Below, one piece after another: positions 31,673-42,209 of a stretch of 64,000 bases of DNA; the first letter of the stretch is position 1; the number at the start of each line of letters is the position of its first letter. The stretch is taken from the NCBI RefSeq assembly GCF_964340395.1, contig NC_135551.1:7001963-7065962 (forward strand), in the 5' to 3' direction. The translations under genes were made by a program, and so were the position numbers. The DNA is from Glandiceps talaboti (taxonomy: Eukaryota; Hemichordata; Enteropneusta; Spengelidae). The notes under the pieces were generated by a model. It was given only the letters and a program-made list of their open reading frames with translations. It ran no database searches and was not told the origin of the DNA.

Positions 31673-32219
31673 AAGCACGACATACTCTAAATAGCTTATC
31701 AACACCATGGTAATTTCATGTTTTCATTTATCGTTGTTTATTTATATACCCGGAGATATACATATGCATTTATATTGTACATTTACTAAAGCATGGTATT
31801 AAAAACATCTTTAAATTTTCATCAGCAAGTATAATTCAATGTAGATATTGTCTAGAGTTATTAATTATTATTACAATATCAATCAAGAGTTTAAAGTGTC
31901 ATATTTATCATTCATTACAGACACAAGTTATTACAGTATTGTAGTAGGCAATATTTTCACCTGAATGAACTAAATTATTGTTGATATTCAAGTGCGCTTT
32001 ATGTTATCATTATGTTTTATTCTATTTTACGGAGTGTCTCGTGACCGGCACCTACCTCAAGTAAGGACCTACATTTTCCCATTTTGACCAATTACAGCTA
32101 TTGCTACAACATATCAGTCCTCTTGACAATGATCATTGTTCAACGAATACCCACTCTCCTCGGAATAATTAAGTTTCAGGCTACTTTATATATTGAATAA
32201 ATGTTTATGATATACTTAC

Positions 32220-32531
32220 CATAATAATCATTGGTCAGCGCTCTTGTACTGTGTACAGTGGTTCTTTGTAACAATATTATTATGAGAAAGATATGGCGTT
32301 CATCAGAAATGCAAAAATTAATATAATCAAGAATCTCCTTAATAGGTTTCTGCTGTGGAACAATATCCCGGGTTTTGAAGCCTACCTCGTCGTATATGAG
32401 GCCAGACGATACAACAGCTTCATTGAAAAGATAATCATCGTCAAGTTGACATATGCCATCATTCAGTAGATGAACGCCTTCAATTTCAATTTCCGCAGAT
32501 ATCATGGACATCGGAGCTATGTTGGTTAGAC
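32220..32531 (-). CDS. Candidate exon 3 of the trefoil-protein gene (unknown domain)
   Basis: A 312-bp minus-strand segment open throughout, with a strong acceptor (pyrimidine tract ending CTGTTAG/GTCTAAC) and a consensus donor (TTATG/GTAAGT). It enters in phase 1, exactly matching the phase 1 donor of the trefoil exon, and leaves in phase 1, matching the exon at 1,389-1,644. It encodes 103 residues plus split codons: ISAEIEIEGVHLLNDGICQL, DDDYLFNEAVVSSGLIYDEV and PQQKPIKEILDYINFCISDE are typical parts. Two cysteines and mixed polar composition suggest an extracellular domain. No known family recognised. The following intron contains the whole Polinton. Confidence 0.7.
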
Positions 32532-33307
32532 CTAACAGGGTGTAAATAACAACAAAATAAGATGACCAATATATCTTTGATTCATATTGCCGTAAGTGTC
32601 ATATCACCTTTGAAATAACGGATTTTGAATTGTGTGTTTATTCACACATATCGAAACTATCTGAAGGGAACGGGAGAGGAAAATGAAAATGGATATAAAC
32701 TAAATACGTTTGTCTAGCAACTTTACATTTACAAAACGACATAACACGATGAAAATATTGTATTACTGCTGTAATGTATTATTTTTTGCATAAATGTCGA
32801 AAAGATGGAGGAAAACAAGACGTGATAGGCGAAAATAGAAAACATTACGAAATCAAGTATTTAGCTAGAGTAGATCTTTATACTCTTTCTTGAAACTTTT
32901 TGACAGGAGTGCAACTTATTTTGTCCGGCATATTGCTCCATAATTATGAACTAATATACGTAGAGGTGGCTGGCCAATGCTATTGTTTTATTTAGGTACA
33001 TGTATGGTTCCGCTTAATTGTGACAATGAGTTGCATCTGCCAAAATAGTTTGCAATGTGAGTGTAGTTTAAAGTTGTACAATTCTTTAAAATTACAATTT
33101 CTTTCAATATTTTGAAATCAAATTTTGCTGTTGGTATCATATGCTATGCACTAAGTTACATTGATTCTGCATTGACGAATTGGTTGATATTGATTGCTAT
33201 GAAAATATTTTTTTGTGTACGTACACAAATGTTATGGTCGAAAGATGTGTACTTGACATGTGACGTTACATTCGTACATGTGCACAATATTTTTGCTAAT
33301 AGACAAC

Positions 33308-33412
33308 ATGGCGCCGAACATGATCGATGGTAATGTGGATTTGCTCCATTCTGCTAGTAAAAGCAAGTGGGAGAAAAGAAATGAGGGCAAAATCAACATT
33401 TTAGTGAGATAA
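33308..33412 (+). CDS. Candidate short plus-strand exon or small ORF
   Basis: ATG in a good context (ACAACATGGCG) opens a 34-codon frame, MAPNMIDGNVDLLHSASKSK and following. It ends just after a possible donor (TTTTA/GTGAGA). The same frame continues past one stop to a hydrophobic, signal-like segment MTSTVIVLSVVFLCSDFV at about 33,509. It might be a first exon of a plus-strand gene or simply chance. Low confidence. Confidence 0.2.
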   Translation: MAPNMIDGNVDLLHSASKSKWEKRNEGKINILVR

Positions 33413-33574
33413 ACCGATGAAATGCAGTCAAAGAAGAAACTGGTTTGCCAAAACATGTGGACGTTGCATGATTCCTGTGAGATAAGTCTAAAATCGGTAA
33501 ATGATAACATGACAAGTACCGTAATAGTGCTATCAGTAGTATTTTTATGTAGTGACTTTGTGCGATCACAGAAC

Positions 33575-35060
33575 TAAAGTATTTTTCACTCTCCAATATG
33601 TATTTGCCTAAGCACGTCTATATTATCGACATTTTACTGTATTCTGATAACAAATACTCCACGGCATATCTCGAGAACCTTGTCCCTATGAACTCCGGCC
33701 TTACCACGTCACGACAACTAACGCGACCCAGCGGTGAATTGTAATAATAATCAGACTATGTAGTCATGCAAGTAAACTCAGGGCAGTTTGATATATTGTA
33801 GACTTTTGCTGTAAATAAAATACATACCAACACGGCTTTCTTATAGCGATGATCTTGACAACATTATCTTATACATACATGATTATACATGACGGATTGT
33901 ATGTACGCGAACCGCAATGTGATGATGCACTGGCCACTGCAGCCTAAAAATGGAAAATTTTACCGTATGATCGCACGTCAAGTATCGAAGTCTATGCATT
34001 GGGAGAGGAGTATGTGTTGAACTATTTAGCGAGCTGGGCATTTGCTAACGTTCCTTCCATAAATATTTATAATAGATTGATAATTGAAAGTGAATTTGGT
34101 TGTGTTCAGAGGAAAAACCTGTTTATACAGTGATTTTTTCCCCAGTTGAGCCACTTTCTCCTAATAACGATCGGTACCATTGTCAAAATGAACGCATGCC
34201 ACGAGAAACACAGTGAGGTCTGCCTCTGCCATGCATTATTGTTGTACAATGTATCACGTCGTCGTGTTTCATTGCATGTCCTTGAATAAATACCAACGCC
34301 AGTCGCACATTGAGCAGTTTATATAGTCACCTGCTGAGGGGTAAATTGTTGTAGGATCGTCCGTCGACATTTAAGTGAAGTAGGTAACGTAGATGGGTAA
34401 AATCGATCACTCAATGCGACATTCACGCTCATCAGAACAAACATTACTGCCAAGATAGCCCTGTTTGCAGACGGTGTACGGTAACTTCCAGTGGTTTTAT
34501 TTTCAATTCAGGGGCGAAAATCAATAGCTAGAAAGTAGTACGAAAGTAATAAAAAGTGACAATGTGACACTTCTGTACGTCATGTAAAATGAACTTGCCG
34601 ATACAACCAGACACTATATACAACAATTGCAACAAGTGAAGTCGCATCCCAAATTCTCGCGTTATCTCGTCTCTTAAATGACATGGCAATTTGTGCGGTA
34701 ATGGCGGGAGGTTCAAAACATTTTGTTTACAATCGAATTATTCTCTGAAGCCGTACGTCGTTACAAGAGTCAATTTGACTTGCATCCGTGGACGAGGCAA
34801 TTGATTACATGGTAAAGGTTGGTGCTACAGGATCTTTTACAGTATTTGAAATATTGAAAATATGGCAATTTTAAACAATTTTACAACTTTAATGGTATTA
34901 TGAATAAAACATTCCAAATTTATTGCAAATTGTCTGCAGATGTTGAGAAAACCACGATTTTGAACAAATAAGTAGTTTGTGCATCGAAGTATTTTGAACA
35001 ATTCTTTTTTGCACAAGTACGAGCACTCGGAATATAATAACATGATTTTACTGATATCGA
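33575..35060. other. Unassigned sequence
   Basis: No coding exon, RNA gene or transposon recognised. Confidence 0.4.
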
Positions 35061-35067
35061 TGCAAGT

Positions 35068-35182
35068 ACATACATACATACATACATACATACATACATA
35101 CATACATACATACATACAGGCAGACAGACAGACAGACAGACAGACAGACGTACATACATACATACATACAGACAGACATACA
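35068..35182. repeat. CATA/CAGA compound microsatellite
   Basis: CATA units, then seven CAGA units, then CATA and CAGA again. It forms the left (3') flank of the Penelope-like fragment. Confidence 0.95.
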
Positions 35183-35875
35183 TAGAAATGCATATGGAAC
35201 TAATAAATCAGTCCGTATAAATAGCTGTTAAATCCGACGTTTCGAATAAATATTCTTTTTCAAAGGAAAAATCGGTGAGACACAGAAATGTTAGGTCAAA
35301 ACCCGAACATTTCTAAATATAATGGAACAAAACCGCGCGTGACATATAAACGGTTATACGTGGGAACATTTCTTATATTCGCACGCACCAAATAGAACCC
35401 AATAGAATACGCCTGAAATTTAAAAAATACCCAGTGATTAGATTGGGAATGACAAGAATAATCTATTAATTCCAAGGGGTTCCAGCGTTCCAAGACGGAA
35501 AATGATTTCTTCTTCCAATTCCTTTAACCTCAATGCTTTCTCATCACCAGAAACCTTACAAATTCCTGAAATGGACATATCTGATACACTAAGATCGTTT
35601 GTAATAAAATGCACAGATACGGGATAGTTACGATTATTTTGTCTGGTCAAACGGAGATGTTCCACGAAACGATCACCAAGACAACGTACTGTTGAACCTA
35701 TATATAGAAAACCACATTTTTGACATGTAATGCAATACACTACATTAGTACTAATACAAGTAAATCTACTTGTAACAGGCACACCCTTCTTAGGGCCAAA
35801 AACATGATTAGTATTAATAATGAAACGACATGTACCACATCAAGTACGATCGCATGTAAAAGAACCAGCATTACA
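35183..35875 (-). mobile_element. Penelope-like element, 5'-truncated 3' part
   Basis: A minus-strand fragment carrying the GIY-YIG endonuclease end of a Penelope-like retroelement and its 3' UTR. The UTR ends with the same TTGAAAAAGAATATTTATTC-GAAACGTC block as the solo copy at 1,195-1,290. Both flanks on the plus strand are CATA-type microsatellites, so the element appears to have inserted into a pre-existing CATA array. Confidence 0.85.
35438..35782 (-). CDS. GIY-YIG endonuclease domain of Penelope-like ORF
   Basis: 114 codons from the first internal ATG; reading is possible further upstream (TCRFIINTNHVFGPKKG) after a stop. The domain shows VVYCITCQKCGFLYIGSTVR (the GIY motif is VVY, the YIG motif intact), RCLGDRFVEHL with the catalytic Arg and His, and a helical end GDEKALRLKELEEEIIFRLG. 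It ends GINRLFLSFPI. In Penelope-like elements this domain nicks the target during retrotransposition and lies C-terminal to the RT, which is not present here because of 5' truncation. Part of a dead copy. Confidence 0.85.
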   Translation of the reverse strand: MPVTSRFTCISTNVVYCITCQKCGFLYIGSTVRCLGDRFVEHLRLTRQNNRNYPVSVHFITNDLSVSDMSISGICKVSGDEKALRLKELEEEIIFRLGTLEPLGINRLFLSFPI

Positions 35876-35937
35876 TTACATACATACATACATACATACA
35901 TACGTACGTACGTACGTACGTACGTACGTACATACAT
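35876..35937. repeat. CATA/CGTA microsatellite
   Basis: CATA units changing to CGTA and back; the right flank of the Penelope-like fragment. Confidence 0.95.
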
Positions 35938-35949
35938 GATGCGTGACAA

Positions 35950-37090
35950 ACAGTGTCTAAGTGAAATCATAATCTAGCCAGCAGAGATGAGCTGATTCGT
36001 TTTTTGACTTAAATTGCAAACCATGAGTACGTGATTAAGAAATTAACATTTAGAATTACACGTTACTTTGGAACTTGGTGTTTAGGGTATTCATAACGAA
36101 ATTCGGACGTTCATTTTTGACACGCAATCAAAATCAAATCACAAAGAACGTTTCAACATTTTTGCTGAAATGTTAGGGGACACCTTTTTCTCGTACAAGC
36201 TGAAGTTTCTTTGAAGTTTACCGTGATGGACCTTCTAAATGTCCTAATAAATTGTTAATGTATTATCCATGTCTGGAGTGGGACCTCGTTTCAGGCGCAT
36301 ATTGACTGACAGGCACCATCCGTATCCATCCATGCGTACAGTGACGGTTATTTTGTACATTAGAAAGAAGTATTGTTAGGTATTGAGTTATCATCAGCTT
36401 TACTTTTTTTAAAATAAATAATCACATGTATTCATTGTGATATCATTCCTTCGGTGTTATTCGTTGAAATATGTGTGTGTTGTTACCTAGACGGGAGTGG
36501 GGAGGGGCCGCGGCTGCCTAATTCTGTGTACAATGAAATCAGCTGGTGACCCTGCTGAGACTTCCAAATATAAACCCAAACTCTTGACATTCCACACCGA
36601 AAAGGAGACCCTTGATATCTATCTACAATAAGACGGCAGTTCGTGTGATGGAATAGCTAAGACCTCATCGAATCAAAACAATTGATTATTTTACTAATGA
36701 AATAACAATTGTAAGCAAAGGATATTCTAAGCAAATTTTAAGATAAATCTACCCGAAAACTTGAGCAGTTCTTTCAAATATATCCTAGCCTAGAAAAGAA
36801 AACCTTTTCTCATACCCAAATGGGCACAAAAACACCCCTAGCCATTTCCAGCACATTTTGACTGAATTGGCCTAGCGTTAAGTTTGTGTAACTGTTAGTA
36901 GCACAAGGTCACTGTGTCGCTGGACTTCCGTGACAGTAGACAGTAAAGAAGAAAATTTCTCCCCCACTGCACTGTCTGCCGATGGTGCGATCGACCGTTT
37001 CTGACTATGAGCTTGAAACTCATGGTAATAGACTTAGTCACACTGTCGCGAAAGATCAAATTTAATGAGATCTGATAAGCTTAGTGTCGT
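35950..37090. other. Unassigned sequence
   Basis: No coding exon or repeat recognised. Confidence 0.4.
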
Positions 37091-37104
37091 ATAGGCCAAG
37101 ATAA

Positions 37105-37402
37105 GAATTTGGTAAAATGGGTGTGAAGTGAACAATATAAGACAAAGGAAGTAATTGTTGATTTTCTTACCAAACTCATCCTCCAATTAATGTAACTGGA
37201 ACAGATGTTGAAATTTTAAGCATTTTTTAATTTCTCGGCATCGAGATCTCACAGAATTTGGTAAAATGGGTGTGAAGTGAACAATATAAGACAAAGGAAG
37301 TAATTGTTGATTTTCTTACCAAACTCATCCTCCAATTAATGTAACTGGAACAGATGTTGAAATTTTAAGCATTTTTTAATTTCTCGGCATCGAGATCTCA
37401 CA
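37105..37402. repeat. Perfect 149-bp tandem duplication
   Basis: The segment 37,105-37,253 is repeated at 37,254-37,402 and I see no difference between the copies. It falls inside LINE coding sequence (THPPINVTGTDVEIL region), so the LINE copy was recently rearranged after it died. Confidence 0.95.
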
Positions 37403-37920
37403 CAATTTTTCATGGCGTACCTATACTGAACCCCTTGTTAACAAAGCCCAAAAACGCCTTCATTTTCATAGGCGGCTGACAAAATCCTTATAGGCCAAGA
37501 TAATTTAGTCAATCGGTATCATTCAACCATTGAACATATTTTAACAAATGCTATCATCGTTTGGTTGGGGAACATCACGCTGGAGGAGTTAACTTCACTC
37601 GAAAAGGTTGTACGCACTGCAGAAAGAATCATTGGAACCGATCTCCCTTTACTTGATTCCGTATATCGCTCGAGGACCGTACATAGGGCAACACCGCGTG
37701 CACTTGCCAAGATTCACTCGTGATCTTAATAAATCATACACTGAACGTTTTAGGAAAAGATTGTATCCGTCTGCAATTCGATTTGTAAACGAGTCCTGAT
37801 TTTCACTTTTTTCTTGTCCTTTCTTTTTGTAAAGCTTTTTTTAGAGGAGTGCTCAAGAATAGTTATATTCCAATGTCATTGTACATATGGCAATAAAGTA
37901 TCTGAAGGTTCTGACGCGTC
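37105..37920 (+). mobile_element. LINE 3'-end fragment (Rex/RTE-like)
   Basis: Plus-strand remnant of the C-terminal RT region: PINVTGTDVEILSIF, FLGIEISHNFSW, VNKAQKRLHFHRRLTKSL, STIEHILTNAIIVWLGNITL, EKVVRTAERIIGTDLPLLDS. It continues in another frame to RFRKRLYPSAIRFVNES, then a 3' UTR ending near 37,920. It carries stops, frameshifts and the internal 149-bp duplication. The motif set resembles fish/invertebrate Rex-type LINEs. Confidence 0.75.
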
Positions 37921-38019
37921 TCAGTGTTTTCCTTTTTACAACACTGACAGCTACAGCTTATTTGTCGCTAGATTTTGAGGCGTGACTGTGGTTAAATGAT
38001 TCCTGATATACCGTTATCT

Positions 38020-38027
38020 ATCTATTT

Positions 38028-38062
<35 letters not shown>

Positions 38063-38400
38063 TATTTATTTATTTATTACACCGGACAAACACTCAAACA
38101 TACACTACTGAGGACTAGTTAATGCATAAATGAGTTTTGGTAATCTCCAGAAGATAAGAGATATTTATTAGATTAGCGGCGTTTTAATTCAGATAAGAGG
38201 AGACAGTAAAGAGAGAATTGTGAACAGCTGAAAGAGAAAAAATAGCCAAGGAAAGAAGAAAAATAGTTCCATATCACCACAACAATCAATGAGTTAATTG
38301 ATCATTAAGACACACGTTTTATTTCATCAAAACTAGTAATCGTTCAATTGATCAATCTTTCAACCAAATAATCAATAAATAAATAAACCGATCGATCTGT
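38020..38400. mobile_element. Short inverted-repeat element related to the 2.2-kb element
   Basis: 38,225-38,396 matches the right arm of the element at 30.83-31.05 kb (AGCCAAGGAAAGAAGAAAAA, CCATATCACCACAA, CAACCAAATAATCAATAAAT, GATCGATC end). The left side (38,030-38,080) is a GATT-rich stretch complementary to the right end. It looks like a non-autonomous derivative of about 380 bp. Confidence 0.55.
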
Positions 38401-38405
38401 GTGTA

Positions 38406-38577
38406 CACATACATACATACATACATACATACATACATACATACATACATACATACATACACACATACACACACATACATACATACATACATACATACAT
38501 ACATAGTACATACATACATACATACATACATACATACATACATACATACATACATACATACATACATACATACATGT
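38406..38577. repeat. (CATA)n microsatellite
   Basis: About 170 bp of CATA units with a few CACA interruptions and one GTA shift, 30 bp downstream of the trefoil exon donor (minus strand). It causes several long false Tyr-Val-Cys-Met reading frames. Confidence 0.95.
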
Positions 38578-38608
38578 AGTGTGGGTAAAAATCGATTGAT
38601 GAACATAC

Positions 38609-38752
38609 GTATTGATGATTTCTGATAGCAGTTCTCCTGGTCGGGATCCCAACAACAGTTCTTTGATATACACAGCTGTTCAGACTGTATGATGGAGCTA
38701 TCAATAACAGTACATGAATTCCTATGTACAGGTGAAACCATACACAGAGTTT
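38609..38752 (-). CDS. Exon 2: trefoil (P-type) domain
   Basis: A 144-bp minus-strand exon with acceptor TTCCAATAG/AAACTC and donor AATAC/GTATGT, entering and leaving in phase 1, the classic symmetrical module exon. The 47 full codons hold six cysteines as C-x9-C-x13-C-x4-CC-x7-C, with the P-type signature EQLCISKNCCWDPDQENC. The first part reads TLCMVSPVHRNSC, with the conserved Arg two residues before Cys2. Trefoil domains are about 40-residue disulfide-rich modules in secreted mucus proteins, zona-type proteins and family-31 glucosidases. The spacing C2-C3 is slightly longer than usual and the usual Gly after C2 is Thr. Joined in phase to the signal-peptide exon at 45,379-45,472 it would give a secreted N-terminal trefoil. 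The identity of the whole protein is unknown. Confidence 0.8.
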
Positions 38753-38954
38753 CTATTGGAACAAATTTAAATGTTGTAAGCTTAAGCATAGAGGTCATAA
38801 GTAGAGTATACTAAGTCTATACTAAGATACGAGTAGAATTTGTTTTTGTTCTGTTGTGAATTACTGCAATTTTCAGATGACACGCTTTTGCATTTGATTA
38901 AGGGGATATTGTAGAGGGGAAACAAAACCGATGCAGTTTCTGAAAATCAGAAGT

Positions 38955-39200
38955 CCAATTTCATATAATTTGGTACATATATCAACCATAGCCATACGCA
39001 CATGCCATATGAAGTTTGCCGACATGACTTTTATTTTTAATGAGTAATTTGCATAGATAACTATTTTCACTAATTAAGCTATATCTTAAGAATGCACACT
39101 TCAAATTCAATGTAATTTGGCACGCACATACATCAACCATGACAAAGCACACATATGTGTTGGCAGTTTTAGCTTTAATGAGCAATTTGCATCATTAATG
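38955..39200. repeat. Diverged direct repeat, period about 150 bp
   Basis: AATTTGG-AC-CA-ATA-ATCAACCAT blocks followed by AATGAG-AATTTGCAT occur at about 38,967-39,053 and 39,113-39,198. Function unknown. Confidence 0.55.
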
Positions 39201-39215
39201 TTTTTCGGTAATTGA

Positions 39216-39675
39216 AATCCCAGGAGAGATTAAATATACATATTCAAGGTGTGGGGGGTCATATATTATGTCGGCAACATTAATAAGGCGTCTTGCCAGT
39301 ATTTCATAATGATCACGTGCTTTATTTAAATTCAGGGTACCAATGAATTTTTGGATTTTAAACCGAGTAGTTGGAGTAAGAAACCATGAATTTGTAACAT
39401 GTTTATAGAGGTAATCATTGACGTTACTGTTTTTTGAATGAATTTCGCTTGCACGATCAGGTACAATGTTAACAAATTAATGATTTAGTGCACTAACATT
39501 ATATAGTATACATTTCACATCATTTGAGTTTATGTGTAAGCTATTTGGCAGAGATTGTTTAGCATTTACCTTTTGATACCCATTTACTTGTCTGATGGTT
39601 TTCCGAATTAAGTTAGTGTCATTCTTATTTCCATAAAAGATATCGCTATAATACATTTATTTGGCTTTTTTTTTT
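39216..39675 (-). mobile_element. LINE fragment (pre-RT region)
   Basis: Reading the minus strand gives, with few breaks, NSNVNDYLYKHVTNSWFLTP, RFKIQKFIGTLNLNKARDHY and RLINVADIIYD. This corresponds to the region just upstream of RT motif A in CR1/jockey-like LINEs (compare LINE 2, where FNDFFVNIG and SCGYDNIPAKLL lie in the same order). Both ends are truncated. Confidence 0.65.
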
Positions 39676-41019
39676 GTTTCGATATTAGTATATTTCCATA
39701 TTGGTTTGTAATTATTAACGTCAACAGCACCAACATTTGACCTGGGCATTTTTGTATATAACTTAACCTCCTCATTATATTGTTACATGGATTTTTATAT
39801 CAATGTTGTATCGGTGGCTTGCCAAAACTTCTCTCTTTGCATCTTCCACACAACATCAGGTATCCTTGACATAGCATAACAGTTTCCTCGGCGTTGGAAT
39901 CATTACACTTCATGTTGAGTATTTCAAGCAGGATGAAAAAGAAACGAAACAAAATTGGAAGTTAAGACGAGCGCCTCGTTGCTTCGAGTACAGCGCCCCA
40001 GTTTCTTAATGATCTGTCGATTATTAAGCAATAGGATAAGACTTAGTATACAGTCTTCAGATGTCATATACTTTCATTTACTTACATTTCCTATTAAGGG
40101 GTACATCATGTACACTACCTACAGCTCAGAATGTTGCATTCCATCAATCTATAGTTTTGCCCTATACGGGAGGCATTCAGTTTAAATCTGGTTTAGTTTG
40201 TAATCTAGATGAATTTACGTCTGTCAATGTGAGAATTATAGTGTTATAAGCATGGAGGTCATTTCTAACTTTGAATCAGTACTCGTGCATGTGCTAAAAT
40301 CTGAGCCTGCAATATGATGGCTTTCAATAGCTTGTTTGCTAAAAAGACATTGTGTGTAATGTTTGTGACCAAACTGTAAACATAAAGTGAAGTATACGTT
40401 AACGAGTTTAAGCACTGGTGGGGTGGGGTGGGTATATATGGTGCTATATGGTCAGACAAGAAGTGAATATTGGTGGAATTTCTTTCTTTTAGCTAAGTAA
40501 TCGGTTCATCAGACACGGTTGATAGCAGTATGGTTGCTCGTGTGTACCTTCATGAAAATGATTTTACACTTCCAAATGATATCCTCCTTACAAATAAAAA
40601 GATACAGTGATAACTACACAATATTCCACTGACCATGTTATGACTATGACCCTGAGAAATCAAATAACTCATGTAACTTTCCTCAAGTTAATAAACTACT
40701 TGTTTTGGCATTCAATGCCCTGATACACGTGTGTGTGAATAATGTTGTCATTCAGACTTATGGAAATGCCAAGAATACCTGACCTCAATTATAATTCCAC
40801 ACAAATGCAAACCAAAACATGAGTGTCGCAATATTGGAGATAATTGTAGCAAAGCATTTGAAATTAGTTCGAATCATTGAATTTTAAAAGGGAACTATAA
40901 ATATAACTGTAACTATGAAATGCTCATATCCTCTGTGGCGTGTCTCATGTGGGAAACTCAAGACAAGTCATTATCAAATTTTAATGAAAACTTTGATGCG
41001 TTCGCCATTAAGGACCGGT

Positions 41020-41760
41020 CAGTTTCTTCGGCCTGGGGGGGGGGGAAGGGTGGATTTGTAGGGGGGGGGGTCACCCTGTTTTTGAAATTGTCAGTAGGGG
41101 GTGGTTCATGCTGTTTTGAAAATTGCGGATAGTGTTTTAGATTGTGATGGAAGAAAGAAATCCTTTTCTAAAATGGTATATGGTCTGAAATGTGGGAAAT
41201 GTCAATATTTGTTCTTGTTCCTGTTTCTTACATGAATTCTTTAACATTACGTATTACTTCAAACATAACTATACATATTCATATACATGTACGGGTACTG
41301 TTACCTAGCTATCACACTAGTTACAGAACATGTCGTGTAAATGCTTGGGTGTTTCACAAACAATTGCAGTTTGCAGCAAAAGTGAACTTGAAGGTTTCGT
41401 AATGGTAATTTTAATTTCATAGATAATTTTCATAAATGAAGTTAATCTAAATTGTTTTACCCTCTAGGACCCCCCCCCCTCACACACACACACACATGAG
41501 GTGTACACATCCCAGTCTCGAGCTCTTCCCCCTACCTCTTACTGTCAAGATGCTATCAAATTATATTTCAAAAATATTTCAACCTAATGTAGTTTTTTTG
41601 TACATGTCGGTGATGTCTTGTAAAGCTTGGAAATTATTTTCTGAAAATGTCTGAATAGTCTCAAAATTGATATAAATTGACAAAACCTCCTGGGCTTCTA
41701 GGGGGATACCCCCTAGCCCCCCCCCCCCCGAACAGATGTACATATTCCCTACTCAAGCCT
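41020..41760. repeat. Homopolymeric G/C tracts and a local duplication
   Basis: G12 and G10 runs near 41,034 and 41,061, a C11 run near 41,470 and a C14 run near 41,718. The C-tract segments at about 41,462-41,590 and 41,715-41,815 are diverged copies of one another (C-run, then ATGTACACAT/ATGTACATAT, CCCCCTACCT, TGTCAAGATG). Similar runs recur at 42.34, 42.92, 43.63-43.73 and 46.02 kb. Confidence 0.7.
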
Positions 41761-42209
41761 TCCCCCACCTTTCAATGTCAAGATGTTATTGAACTCCTTT
41801 TGGAATAAATTTGCCCTGCGTTGTCAATAATTATAATTGTGACAGTGCTAACCCGGGATCTTATTAAGTAGATTCAAGACAGTCAAGCAGTCCACACTGA
41901 GTCACGATCAAAAAATACCTGTCATGCGAATATGAGAATATGATATATGGGGGGTGTCATCATGTTTTAGGAATTAAGTGATAGGGGTCAGCCTGTTTTT
42001 AGTTTTACAGATGGGGTGGGATTCAGTAATCTTTTTTATTTACTTATTCGAGAAAAGATAAAATAATATCGCAACACATCGTGAAGTCTCGCGAGAAATA
42101 CTTGATGCTAAAAGGACAAACTAAACCGATCTTCCAATCTGTAATGGCTGTACATCTGATAGGAAAAATAAATAACACAAAGACCATTTTGAAGACAATA
42201 GAAACCTTA

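Noticed and set aside
33308-33580. A confident plus-strand gene start at ACAACATGGCG.
   Set aside because: Only 34 codons, unknown sequence and one stop before the signal-like segment; kept only as a low-confidence feature.
34837-35193. Cys-rich proteins read through the CATA/CAGA array at 35.1 kb, and similar frames at 1.3, 14.9 and 35.9 kb.
   Set aside because: Microsatellite translations without unique domain sequence.
38344-38798. Long Cys/Tyr/Val/Met-rich proteins across the CATA array.
   Set aside because: The repetitive part is microsatellite translation. Only the segment beyond it (38,609-38,752) is a genuine exon, the trefoil domain.
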